DNA of 64,000 nucleotides from Cellulophaga sp. F20128 (lineage in GTDB: Bacteria > Bacteroidota > Bacteroidia > Flavobacteriales > Flavobacteriaceae), in the NCBI RefSeq assembly GCF_023015805.1, contig NZ_JALKBA010000003.1, positions 1 to 64,000 of the forward strand, given 5' to 3'. Positions 9,501 through 16,963 of the stretch are shown in pieces (position 1 is the first letter of the stretch; each line of letters starts with the position of its first letter). The position numbers and the translations under genes are program-made. The notes beneath the pieces were generated by a model. It had not been told where the DNA came from. It made no database searches and worked only from the letters and a program-made list of their open reading frames with translations.

Positions 9501-9938
9501 TCAATAAGAATTGTTTTTATATTTTTTCATGAATAGGATCCCTGTAAGAGACAAAACTATAAAGAGAAGGTTAAAGACGAGATGCTCAGTCCAGCCTAGT
9601 TTTGAAATAATGCCTCCGCAAGAACAAGGAATTGAAGCGCTGAAATTTAGCACAAGGATGATATATAAAGTAAACAAAATGAGGGTGTAAAAACTTGCAT
9701 AAAAGGCAGCCCGGAAGTATCTAGGGAAAAGGAATAACCCAACAATAATATATTCAACAAGCGGAATAACCCAAGCTAATATATTGGCATAATTTCCAAT
9801 AAAGGGAGATTTACCCAATTGCATTGTAAACTGTTCATAAATTAACAGTTTGCTCGTGGCGGCATACACAAACAGAAGGATGAATAAAAACCGAATGCTA
9901 TTTGTGATGTTCTGATATCCTATTTTAAGAATTGCCAT
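9501..9938 (-). CDS. MauE/DoxX-family redox-associated membrane protein
   Basis: A 145-residue integral membrane protein with four predicted helices (about 15-32, 50-70, 78-98 and 118-137). Between helices 3 and 4 it has SIPCSCGG (Cys105, Cys107), the cysteine pair typical of MauE/DoxX-like proteins. Known MauE is needed for disulfide formation in maturation of methylamine dehydrogenase, so members are regarded as thiol-redox partners. Here the only obvious partner is the two-cysteine DUF6520 peptide that follows it. Its promoter region carries direct repeats matching those ahead of the oxoamine synthase gene, so it is probably co-regulated by the AraC-type protein encoded upstream. No methylamine dehydrogenase is present. 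Confidence 0.8.
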   Translation of the reverse strand: MAILKIGYQNITNSIRFLFILLFVYAATSKLLIYEQFTMQLGKSPFIGNYANILAWVIPLVEYIIVGLFLFPRYFRAAFYASFYTLILFTLYIILVLNFSASIPCSCGGIISKLGWTEHLVFNLLFIVLSLTGILFMKKYKNNSY

Positions 9939-9983
9939 ATCTTTTGTTTTGATATGGTAAAGCTCACTATTAAAATTTATTTA

Positions 9984-10012
9984 TAAAGGATAAGTTTTTG
10001 ACTGTAAAGGAT
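9984..10012. promoter_or_regulatory. AraC-type operator candidate ahead of MauE
   Basis: TAAAGGAT at 9984-9991 is repeated at 10005-10012, exactly 21 bp or two helical turns apart, with TTGACTG just before the second copy. The same arrangement occurs at 11544-11572. AraC/XylS regulators commonly bind direct repeats with this spacing, and an AraC-type gene ends 32 bp away. Confidence 0.6.
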
Positions 10013-10043
10013 TTACTTACACAATGTCAATTATTGAAGTTAT

Positions 10044-11024
10044 TTATCCTTGATTTAAGGATTTTTTTCGCAATTCACTAGGCGTATAACCATACCGTTT
10101 TTTAAAGGTTCTAGAAAAATGAGAAAAACTTTTAAAGCCTGATATATTTGCAATTGACTTTATCGATTGGTCACCATATTGAACCAGCATTTGAGCTTTT
10201 CTAAAGCGTTCCTGCTTTAAAAAACGGTAAACAGAAGTGCCATATAATTCTCTAAAACCATATTTTAGTTTAAATTCATTTGTACCTAATTGGTGTGCAA
10301 AATCTTTTAATGATGGAAAATCTTTACCAAGATTATTAAGGATGAAAGTATGGCCTTCTCGAATTTTACGGATATCTTCAAAGCTTAATCGAATTTTTGA
10401 TTTAGCAGGCTTAACAAGGGTTTCCTTGTGTATTTTCTTTTGATGAGTAGAAAATTGATGCACACTTTGTTTTAATTTATTATCTAATTCTATTTGGTGA
10501 TTGGAGTGAAGAATGATGGTGATTAAAATTTTAATTTGCTCTTTTTTTGATTCAGTTAGGGCCGTCAAATGAGCTGTTTTCGAAATTACTAAACCAGATT
10601 TCGTTCTAAATTTTAATGCAATCGTACTTTCTGTTTTCTTCTTTTGAAGAAAACTAGTCCATAGCACTTTCCATTTCGCTAGGGAGGTTGTGTCTAAAAT
10701 TTTTTCAAAGGGTGTTCCAATGATATCTTGAGACGCTAAGGAAAGAAGATAACAAGATTGTTGATTCGCCATTTCAATTGTTCCAGATTCATCTAGGATA
10801 AAACTCATTTGTACCGTTTCAAACATAGGATTATTGGAATTGGCAAACCCTTGATGGATTATGATTTCTTGTATTTCTTCGGCTAACATATTTAATGAAA
10901 TGCTTATAGCTTCTAAATTGTCATTCTTAGTATGTCGTTCCAAACGATAAAAAAAATTCCCTGATGCCATTTCTAATAGCATATTATGAATTCCCTGTAT
11001 TCTTTCTTTTTTAGTTGTATTCAC
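10044..11024 (-). CDS. PAS-containing AraC-family transcriptional regulator
   Basis: Cytoplasmic DNA-binding regulator of 326 residues. The N-terminus (about 15-55) resembles a HAMP-like helix pair (ASGNFFYRLER and SLNMLAEEIQEI). Residues about 68-185 form a PAS domain (FILDESGTIEMANQQSCYLL), and residues about 220-322 hold the two helix-turn-helices of an AraC DNA-binding domain (SIKSIANISGFKSFSHFSRT, then FKKRYGYTPSELRK). It has no transmembrane segment, so it should sense an internal or membrane-permeant cue. It lies between the two promoters that carry matching 21-bp-spaced direct repeats and is the likely regulator of both. DUF7793 lies 45 bp upstream on the same strand and is probably cotranscribed. 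Confidence 0.88.
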   Translation of the reverse strand: MNTTKKERIQGIHNMLLEMASGNFFYRLERHTKNDNLEAISISLNMLAEEIQEIIIHQGFANSNNPMFETVQMSFILDESGTIEMANQQSCYLLSLASQDIIGTPFEKILDTTSLAKWKVLWTSFLQKKKTESTIALKFRTKSGLVISKTAHLTALTESKKEQIKILITIILHSNHQIELDNKLKQSVHQFSTHQKKIHKETLVKPAKSKIRLSFEDIRKIREGHTFILNNLGKDFPSLKDFAHQLGTNEFKLKYGFRELYGTSVYRFLKQERFRKAQMLVQYGDQSIKSIANISGFKSFSHFSRTFKKRYGYTPSELRKKSLNQG

Positions 11025-11069
11025 TGTAGTAGTTTAAGTTTTATAGAACGTTAAAAAGCATAGGGTTTA

Positions 11070-11444
11070 TTATTTAAAATCGTTTAGATAATCTAATGCC
11101 CTATCAATAGTCTCAAAGGACTTATTAGGAATTGGAGGGTTACTGGTTCGGATATAGAATGCCAATAACATTTTAGATACAGGAGGTTCCACAAGTACAG
11201 CAAGAGCCTTTATGAAAATAGATCCCTCGATAGCTAAATAGGCCCTTGCAGATTTACTGATTTCCTTAATTCCTCGTATATCACAAAGAACGGGTATTGA
11301 TTGCCCTTCTTGTAATTGCAACCTATCTTTTACAATTTGGATAGCAGCATCTAAGTCAATACTAACTCCCTGATGATATATAATATGTAATATTCCATCA
11401 TAGAACCGATATGAGGTGTAGTTATTTTCAAATAAATTACGCAT
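11070..11444 (-). CDS. DUF7793-family STAS/SpoIIAA-like protein
   Basis: A 124-residue soluble protein with the alpha/beta layout of a STAS- or SpoIIAA-like domain: a sheet start (YRFYDGILHIIYH), helix (IDLDAAIQIVKDRLQL), strand (IPVLCDIRGIKEI), helix (SKSARAYLAIEG), then ALAVLVEPPVSKMLLAFYIR. This pattern corresponds to the flavobacterial DUF7793 family. STAS-like proteins usually relay signals by binding a partner. It is encoded just ahead of the PAS-AraC gene and is divergent from the oxoamine synthase gene, so a role in modulating that regulator is plausible but unproven. Confidence 0.7.
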   Translation of the reverse strand: MRNLFENNYTSYRFYDGILHIIYHQGVSIDLDAAIQIVKDRLQLQEGQSIPVLCDIRGIKEISKSARAYLAIEGSIFIKALAVLVEPPVSKMLLAFYIRTSNPPIPNKSFETIDRALDYLNDFK

Positions 11445-11543
11445 AACTAGGAAACTGGTATTCTGTATAAACTTACAAAATAATCAACAAACTAATTGAA
11501 ATACAGTTAAATAGCGTTGAGTATATAGCCTTTTGCTTGTCTA

Positions 11544-11572
11544 CAAAGGATTAAATATTGACTGTAAGGGAT
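11544..11572. promoter_or_regulatory. AraC-type operator candidate in the divergent promoter
   Basis: CAAAGGAT (11544-11551) and TAAGGGAT (11565-11572) are direct repeats 21 bp apart with TTGACTG between them, closely matching 9984-10012. It lies 67 bp ahead of the oxoamine synthase start and 99 bp ahead of the divergent DUF7793 start, so it could act on both. Confidence 0.6.
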
Positions 11573-11639
11573 TTTGGATAGGTGTTATAATTAAATTCCT
11601 ACAAAACGTATTAAATTATATGACTAAAAGTATAAAGTC

Positions 11640-14033
11640 ATGGCGAAATTTAAGCACAATAATTTTTTAGATACGGTGAATGAAGTGTTTTCAGATGCAA
11701 AACAAGAGGGGGTAATGCACTTGTATGCGGAAGGGGGAACCTTTACAGGACGGACCATTGGTGTAAAAGGCAAAAAGTTATTTCATTTTGGAACTACAGG
11801 ATATTTAGGACTGGAGCAGGATTCACGATTAAAAGCTGCAGCCATAGATGCAATTAAGAGGTATGGAACCCAATTTCCGCTTTCTAAGTCCTATATATCA
11901 AATCCGCTCTACAATCGGCTAGAAGAAAAATTAACCGAGATGTACCAAAATCCTATAATAATAACCAAGAACAGTACTTTAGGTCATATGGGTGTTATTC
12001 CTAATGCTGTAAACGATCAAGATGCAATTATATTAGATCATCAAGTGCATTGGAGTGTTCAGAGTGCTGCAAAAGTTTTAAAAAATAGAAGCGTCCCTAT
12101 TGATATGATTCGACACAATGATCTTAATATGTTGGAAGATAAACTAAAATTGCTGGCCAATAAGCGAAATAAAATTTGGTATATGGCCGATGGTATTTAC
12201 TCTATGTATGGTGATTTTGCACCAATTCAAGACTTAAAGTCATTGAGTTTAAAGTATCCCCAATTACACCTTTATATTGACGATGTTCATGGTATGAGTT
12301 GGACCGGTAAAAATGGTACAGGATATGCGTTAAGTGTACTTAAAGAGCTTTCTGAAAATGTATTACTGTTTGGAACTTTAAGCAAAACCTTTGGCGCAAG
12401 CGGTGCCGTTTTAGTTTGTTCTAATAAAAAGATGTACCAAGAAATAAAAACATTTGGAGGCCCATTAACCTTTTCAGCACAATTGGAACCCGCTTCCGTG
12501 GCGGCGGCCACAGCCTCAGCTGACATTCATCTTTCATCAGAAATCTATGAACTCCAGGATGATTTGAGACAACGCATTCAGTACTTTAACTCCTTGTTAA
12601 AGCAAACCGATTTACCGCTGATTGATCAAAATAATTCCCCAGTATTCTTTATAGGTACAGGTATGCCAAAAACAGGATATAACTTTGTTAATCGCCTGAT
12701 GAGTGAAGGGTATTATGTAAACTTGGGTATTTTCCCAGCAGTGCCTGTTAAAAATACTGGCGTTAGAATAACCATATCTAGACATAATGAGAAAGAAGAA
12801 ATTAAGGGCTTAGTAGAGGCTATGGTATACCATTATCCTAAAGCTTTGGAGGACACCTATACCGATCTGTTTCGTGTTAAAAAGGCTTTTAAATTAAATA
12901 CCACTTTGGAAACGATGAAACCCGTAAAAAATTTAAAAATACAACTTGAAGACTCAATTTTGAAAGTGGATAAACAGTTGTGGAATACCTATGTAGGTAA
13001 CCATGGGGTTTTTGATTGGGAAGGGTTAAAGTTTCAGGAGTCTGTGTTTAATGGGAATACATTTAAAGAACACAATTGGATATTCAAATATATCATTATT
13101 TCTGATGAGGAGAATAGGCCTATAATAATAACCTATTTAACTATTGCATTGTGGAAAGATGATATGTTGGCTAAGGTTAGTGCCTCTAAAATAATAGAAG
13201 AAGAAAGAAAAACAAATCCATACTACCTCACTTCAAAAGTGTTAAGTCTAGGATCTCTTTTTACAGAAGGTAATCACCTTTATATTGATGACAAAAACCC
13301 TTATAAGCAACAAGCTTTGGATGCATTTATTCAGCTAGTTGAACAGTTAGAACTAAGTTGTAAAGCCACAATGACAGTCCTTCGAGATTTTCCGAAACAA
13401 GAACCATTACACGCCTATTTTCAAGGGCAAGGATTCGTACGTGTCCAAATGCCAAATGCCTGTGAAATTAATTTGGGAGCGTATAAAACTATAGAAGACT
13501 ATTGTTCTAAATTATCGTCGAGAAACAGAAAGCATTTACGTAAGGAAATACTTGGGATAGAACCTGAGTTGCATATTGAAGTCTGCGAACAGGCTAGGAA
13601 ACAACAGCTACAAAAAATGGAAGTCCTATTTAAGAAAGTACATCAAAACAATTTGGGATTAAACACTTTTTCATTTCCTCAAGTTCTTTTTGAAGCGATG
13701 GCAGTGCACCCAAATTGGGAATTCATAACCATTAGTCCTAAGAATAATCCAAGCAAAATGATAGGGGTGATGTTTTGTTATAAAAATGGAAATCATTCTT
13801 ATGTTCCAGCTTTTATAGGTATGGACTATAGTAATCTTGACAAGTATTACACTTATCGTCAATTATTATATCAAACCATTAAAAGAGCTATTTGCTTAAA
13901 CTTTAAATACATTAACATGGGTATGACCGCCTCTTTCGAAAAAAGAAAATTAGGTGCTGTAGTAGAAGAGAAATACGCTTATATACAAACTTCTGATAAT
14001 TACACTTTAGAATTAATGGGAATTTTAGAATAA
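11640..14033 (+). CDS. alpha-oxoamine synthase fused to FemAB/GNAT-like acyltransferase
   Basis: Fusion of 797 residues. Residues 1-405 are a PLP-dependent alpha-oxoamine synthase (the family of serine palmitoyltransferase, KBL, BioF and CqsA): His137 in DHQVHWSVQ, DGIYSMYGDFAP at 184-195, DDVHG at 214-218 and the PLP lysine Lys249 in FGTLSKTFGASGA. These enzymes condense an amino acid with an acyl-CoA or acyl-ACP. Residues about 420-797 resemble a FemAB-like double-GNAT fold, with SRNRKHLRKE near 625 and NMGMTASFEKRKLGA near 765, as in the PF04339 family to which bacterial ceramide synthase belongs. It may therefore make and N-acylate a sphingoid-type base, or make a ketone signal. An RteC gene follows after 32 bp. 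Confidence 0.75.
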   Translation: MAKFKHNNFLDTVNEVFSDAKQEGVMHLYAEGGTFTGRTIGVKGKKLFHFGTTGYLGLEQDSRLKAAAIDAIKRYGTQFPLSKSYISNPLYNRLEEKLTEMYQNPIIITKNSTLGHMGVIPNAVNDQDAIILDHQVHWSVQSAAKVLKNRSVPIDMIRHNDLNMLEDKLKLLANKRNKIWYMADGIYSMYGDFAPIQDLKSLSLKYPQLHLYIDDVHGMSWTGKNGTGYALSVLKELSENVLLFGTLSKTFGASGAVLVCSNKKMYQEIKTFGGPLTFSAQLEPASVAAATASADIHLSSEIYELQDDLRQRIQYFNSLLKQTDLPLIDQNNSPVFFIGTGMPKTGYNFVNRLMSEGYYVNLGIFPAVPVKNTGVRITISRHNEKEEIKGLVEAMVYHYPKALEDTYTDLFRVKKAFKLNTTLETMKPVKNLKIQLEDSILKVDKQLWNTYVGNHGVFDWEGLKFQESVFNGNTFKEHNWIFKYIIISDEENRPIIITYLTIALWKDDMLAKVSASKIIEEERKTNPYYLTSKVLSLGSLFTEGNHLYIDDKNPYKQQALDAFIQLVEQLELSCKATMTVLRDFPKQEPLHAYFQGQGFVRVQMPNACEINLGAYKTIEDYCSKLSSRNRKHLRKEILGIEPELHIEVCEQARKQQLQKMEVLFKKVHQNNLGLNTFSFPQVLFEAMAVHPNWEFITISPKNNPSKMIGVMFCYKNGNHSYVPAFIGMDYSNLDKYYTYRQLLYQTIKRAICLNFKYINMGMTASFEKRKLGAVVEEKYAYIQTSDNYTLELMGILE

Positions 14034-14065
14034 ACTATTTTAAGCTAATTGAGAGGTATAGTAGT

Positions 14066-14905
14066 GTGAAGTACCAAGAAATGATTTCGGAATTTGAGAC
14101 AAAGTTAGAAACTTTGGAGTCGCGCAATGTAGATGTTTTGTGTAAAGCAGAAAAAGGCATTTCGCAAACAGAAAAGTGTATAAAAGACTTAAGAAATAAT
14201 GTGCTTGAAAAAGGTTTTTTAACTGAAGAAGAAGAAATTAGGTTTTTTAAACATTTAAAACCGCAGATTTTCAGCAAACTCATTTATTATGTAAAGCTAT
14301 ATAATATTGAAAGCAAACGGCCTAGAAGCGGAACAAAATTCCAGGTAAAATACTTAAATAATCAAATCAATAAGCTTCAGGTTTATTTTAATGATAACTT
14401 AGAGTTTTATCAGTATTACCGAAGAGGTGCTACCACGCTCGATGTTCAGTATTTTGTTCGTGGAAAGTCAGATTTAAGATCACTTACAGAATCGTTTCAT
14501 TTCTTTATTGATGATGAATTTTCAACCTGTCAAGATGCTACTGTGGCCACGATTATGGCTTTTGATATGCTGATTGTCTATTTACAACAAGAAATAGAAA
14601 AATTAGAAAGACACGTAGATAACCCAAAATCTCACCTTATGAAACATACCTCAAAACTTTTTTGGACAGGAAGCAAGACCGAATTAATTGAGCTAATTTA
14701 TGCGTTGCATAGTAGTGGTGCAATCAATAGCGGTACTGCTGATATTAAGGAAATAGCATTGATGTTTGAGCAAATTTTCGGTATTGATCTGGGAAATTAT
14801 TACCATACTTTTATAGAAATACGTTCAAGAAAATGTAGCAAAACTAAATTCTTAGATAAACTAATAATTGTTTTAAATAGCAGGTTTAATGATTTGGATG
14901 ATTAA
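14066..14905 (+). CDS. rteC: RteC-family regulator
   Basis: A 279-residue cytoplasmic protein matching the RteC family, which in CTnDOT activates excision and transfer genes. Seen here are an N-terminal helical coiled region (about 1-60), the central LKPQIFSKLIYYVKLYNIES, and a C-terminal part with LFWTGSKTELIELIYALHSS and YHTFIEIRSRK, all characteristic of RteC-domain proteins. The start is a GTG at 14066; an ATG five codons later is an alternative. It follows the oxoamine synthase by only 32 bp and could share its transcript, which would couple element regulation to the AraC promoter. It marks the left part of the conjugative-element region. Confidence 0.85.
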   Translation: MKYQEMISEFETKLETLESRNVDVLCKAEKGISQTEKCIKDLRNNVLEKGFLTEEEEIRFFKHLKPQIFSKLIYYVKLYNIESKRPRSGTKFQVKYLNNQINKLQVYFNDNLEFYQYYRRGATTLDVQYFVRGKSDLRSLTESFHFFIDDEFSTCQDATVATIMAFDMLIVYLQQEIEKLERHVDNPKSHLMKHTSKLFWTGSKTELIELIYALHSSGAINSGTADIKEIALMFEQIFGIDLGNYYHTFIEIRSRKCSKTKFLDKLIIVLNSRFNDLDD

Positions 14906-15010
14906 TCCTAAGTAGCACCCAAGTCTGGATTTTATTTAAAACAATTGATTGTAATATTATTTGCTCGATTTAGTGGTTAAAAACAAAGTTAGTAAGCATT
15001 AAACCCATCT

Positions 15011-15154
15011 AAATAGGTGTTATTTGGCCCTATAAAAATTACCCAACTTGGGTTGAACTATAGGTATTTACCTAAATAGGTTTCCCATTTTTGCAGAACG
15101 AAAGTCAAATCAGGTCAGGGACTATCAACTAAAATCATACATGAGATAGTCCCT
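15011..15154. promoter_or_regulatory. repeat-rich control region upstream of the excisionase-like gene
   Basis: Contains AAATAGGTGT (15011-15020), a perfect 14-bp palindrome TAGGTATTTACCTA (15061-15074), a second AAATAGGT (15073-15080) and a 10-bp stem AGGGACTATC/GATAGTCCCT (15117-15126 with 15145-15154) followed by a T-rich run. The stem ends 21 bp before the excisionase-like ATG. The AAATAGGTGT block also occurs twice near the integrase (31468 and 31581). Confidence 0.45.
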
Positions 15155-15175
15155 TTCTATTAAATCCGTTCTATT

Positions 15176-15460
15176 ATGCCAACAAGTATCATTACCACAG
15201 ACGATCTTCGAGAATTCAAAATGGAATTGCTCGATGACATTAAAAGACTACTAACAAATCAATCCAAAGGTAAACTTAAAAAATATTTAAAATCTTCCGA
15301 GCTTATGGACTTGCTTCAAGTAAGTCCTGGCACTTTACAAAACCTTCGGATCAATGGTACACTTCCCTACACCAAAGTGGGCGGCATCATCTATTACGAT
15401 GCCGAAGAAATTCAGAATGTAATGACTGCCAACCGTGTTCAGCATGGTTTAAATTCTTAA
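15176..15460 (+). CDS. excisionase-like helix-turn-helix protein
   Basis: A 94-residue DNA-binding protein. After a short helical N-terminus, residues about 38-88 form an HTH_17/MerR-like fold (SSELMDLLQVSPGTLQNLRI, then GTLPYTKVGGIIYYDAEEI), as in excisionases and regulators of Bacteroidota conjugative elements. It is four bases before the next gene and probably opens an operon of element housekeeping genes. Its likely role is control of excision or of the downstream operon. Confidence 0.8.
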   Translation: MPTSIITTDDLREFKMELLDDIKRLLTNQSKGKLKKYLKSSELMDLLQVSPGTLQNLRINGTLPYTKVGGIIYYDAEEIQNVMTANRVQHGLNS

Positions 15461-15463
15461 ACG

Positions 15464-16216
15464 ATGAACTATATAAAGCTACTCAATGCGGCTTTTTCAA
15501 CCTTCTATTTTGATGACCGGTTAAACCCTTCACATATCAGTTTGTATATGGCACTGTTTCATGAATGGAACAGTAGCCGTTTTGCCAATGAAATGTTTGT
15601 GAATCGTAGGGATTTGATGCGCTGTGCCAAAATAGGTTCAAAGTCCACGTATCACAGATGTATCGTTGAGTTAGATACTTGGCAATACCTCACCTATTTT
15701 CCTTCAAATAACCCGTACAAGGGCAGTAAAATTAAGATGGCCATTATCGGGACAAGTGATGAACCTGTTACGGGACAGTACAATCCCAAATTAGAACAAC
15801 TTGCGGAACAGTACCATCCCATACGTGAACCAGTAGTGTACCAACACCATCCCAATTATGGACAAGCTTTGGACTCGTACCGTCCCACCAGTGGACAAGC
15901 ATTGGTATCTACTATAAACAATACCAAACAAGTAAACAATATAAAACAACCAAAGGGCTGGCAGGCCGTTATTGATTTTTTTATTGAAAAAGGTTTTAAT
16001 GCTGATGAAGGAAAAAAATTCTTTGCCCATTATGAAACTCGAAATTGGCAAACAAGTGATGGAAATGAAATTAGAGATTGGCGTTCCTTGGCTACGAACT
16101 GGATGGAAAGAGCAAAGTTATATACCGAGGAAAACAAACCAAACAAAAAACAACCGTCCCAAATCAAGGACAACTTGCGAACCACTAAAAACAAGGATTA
16201 TGGACAACCCCTCTAA
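15464..16216 (+). CDS. element replication-type protein
   Basis: A 250-residue soluble protein. The N-terminal half (about 1-100) looks like a winged-helix replication-initiator domain (DRLNPSHISLYMALFHEWNS; VNRRDLMRCAKIGSKSTYHR). The middle (about 105-155) carries loose repeats of a Tyr-x-Pro and Gly-Gln pattern (GQYNPK, EQYHPI, YQHHPN, SYRPTSGQ). The C-terminal part (about 165-225) resembles a DnaD-like or helicase-loader-partner segment (VIDFFIEKGFNADEGKKFF, then DWRSLATNWMERAK). Proteins of this type are seen in flavobacterial conjugative elements ahead of a DnaC-like ATPase, as here, where the two genes overlap by 17 bp. I infer replication initiation; this is not shown. Confidence 0.65.
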   Translation: MNYIKLLNAAFSTFYFDDRLNPSHISLYMALFHEWNSSRFANEMFVNRRDLMRCAKIGSKSTYHRCIVELDTWQYLTYFPSNNPYKGSKIKMAIIGTSDEPVTGQYNPKLEQLAEQYHPIREPVVYQHHPNYGQALDSYRPTSGQALVSTINNTKQVNNIKQPKGWQAVIDFFIEKGFNADEGKKFFAHYETRNWQTSDGNEIRDWRSLATNWMERAKLYTEENKPNKKQPSQIKDNLRTTKNKDYGQPL

Positions 16217-16862
16217 AATTATCGAAGGTGGTGTAGAATATTCACTCGGAAAATTTGATGGTAAAAGCGTCCTGTACGATTTTGACCAAATACTGATTTA
16301 TCTGAATGCAAAAGGAAAATCGCTCTTTGGTAAACAATTTAGAATCTATGATGAAGACACGGTAATCATCCGCAAACTATGCCACTATTTTATCAAGGAT
16401 AAAGAGAATTGTCAGAAGGAAGGTATAGACCCTGAAAAGGGCATTCTTCTTTCTGGACCAGTGGGGTGTGGAAAGACCACTTTGATGAAACTTCTGCGAC
16501 ATATCGTGCCAAGGCAACGACCGTATGAAATGATTCCTTGCAGGAATATTACCTTCAGTTTTAACCATCTTGGTTTTAAGACTGTTGAAGAATACGGCAA
16601 TACTAAATTCTATTGCTTTGATGATTTGGGCGTTGAACCTGCTGGACGATTCTATGGCAAAGACTTAAACGTAATGGGAGAAGTCCTTCTCTCTCGATAT
16701 GAATTATATCTACAGACCAAGCAGAAAATTAAAACGCATGCTACCACCAATTTGAATGCAGAAGAGTTAGAAGAACGCTATGGAAATCGTGTTCGTAGTC
16801 GAATGCGTGAATTGTTCAACCTGATTGCTTTTGATAAAGGTGCTGGGGATAAGAGGAAGTAG
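16200..16862 (+). CDS. DnaC/IstB-like AAA+ ATPase (helicase loader-type)
   Basis: A 220-residue ATPase with Walker A GPVGCGKTT (about 83-91) and Walker B FYCFDDLG, then LSRYELYLQTKQKIKTHATT and RMRELFNLIAFD with sensor and Arg-finger-like features. This matches DnaC-like helicase loaders in Bacteroidota elements. I chose the ATG at 16200 (MDNPSKIIEGG), which overlaps the preceding gene by 17 bp; an earlier in-frame start at 15972 lies inside that gene and is unlikely. It presumably loads a replicative helicase for element replication. Confidence 0.75.
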   Translation: MDNPSKIIEGGVEYSLGKFDGKSVLYDFDQILIYLNAKGKSLFGKQFRIYDEDTVIIRKLCHYFIKDKENCQKEGIDPEKGILLSGPVGCGKTTLMKLLRHIVPRQRPYEMIPCRNITFSFNHLGFKTVEEYGNTKFYCFDDLGVEPAGRFYGKDLNVMGEVLLSRYELYLQTKQKIKTHATTNLNAEELEERYGNRVRSRMRELFNLIAFDKGAGDKRK

Positions 16863-16943
16863 GTGTTTATTGTGCAAAGCTTAATTTGAAACTAACATTT
16901 ATAAGGATTACAAATTTTCCCTTCTAATTTTTTTTAAATTCAC

Positions 16944-16951
16944 TACATTTG
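16944..16951 (+). promoter_or_regulatory. -7 promoter box of the ietAS-type operon
   Basis: TACATTTG matches the Bacteroidota -7 consensus TAnnTTTG and sits 13 bp before the TTG start. The -33 element is weak (T-rich). The 101-bp gap and its own promoter indicate that the cargo is expressed independently of the replication genes. Confidence 0.5.
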
Positions 16952-16963
16952 TTAAAAAAATAA

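Noticed and set aside
14906-15175. Copy of the ssrA 3' end as left attachment site
   Set aside because: No match of useful length to 31707-31745 was found here by eye; only AAATAGGTGT is shared with the integrase region.
15972-16199. Upstream extension of the DnaC-like ATPase gene
   Set aside because: It lies inside the preceding replication-type gene in another frame; the ATG at 16200 gives a normal-length ATPase.
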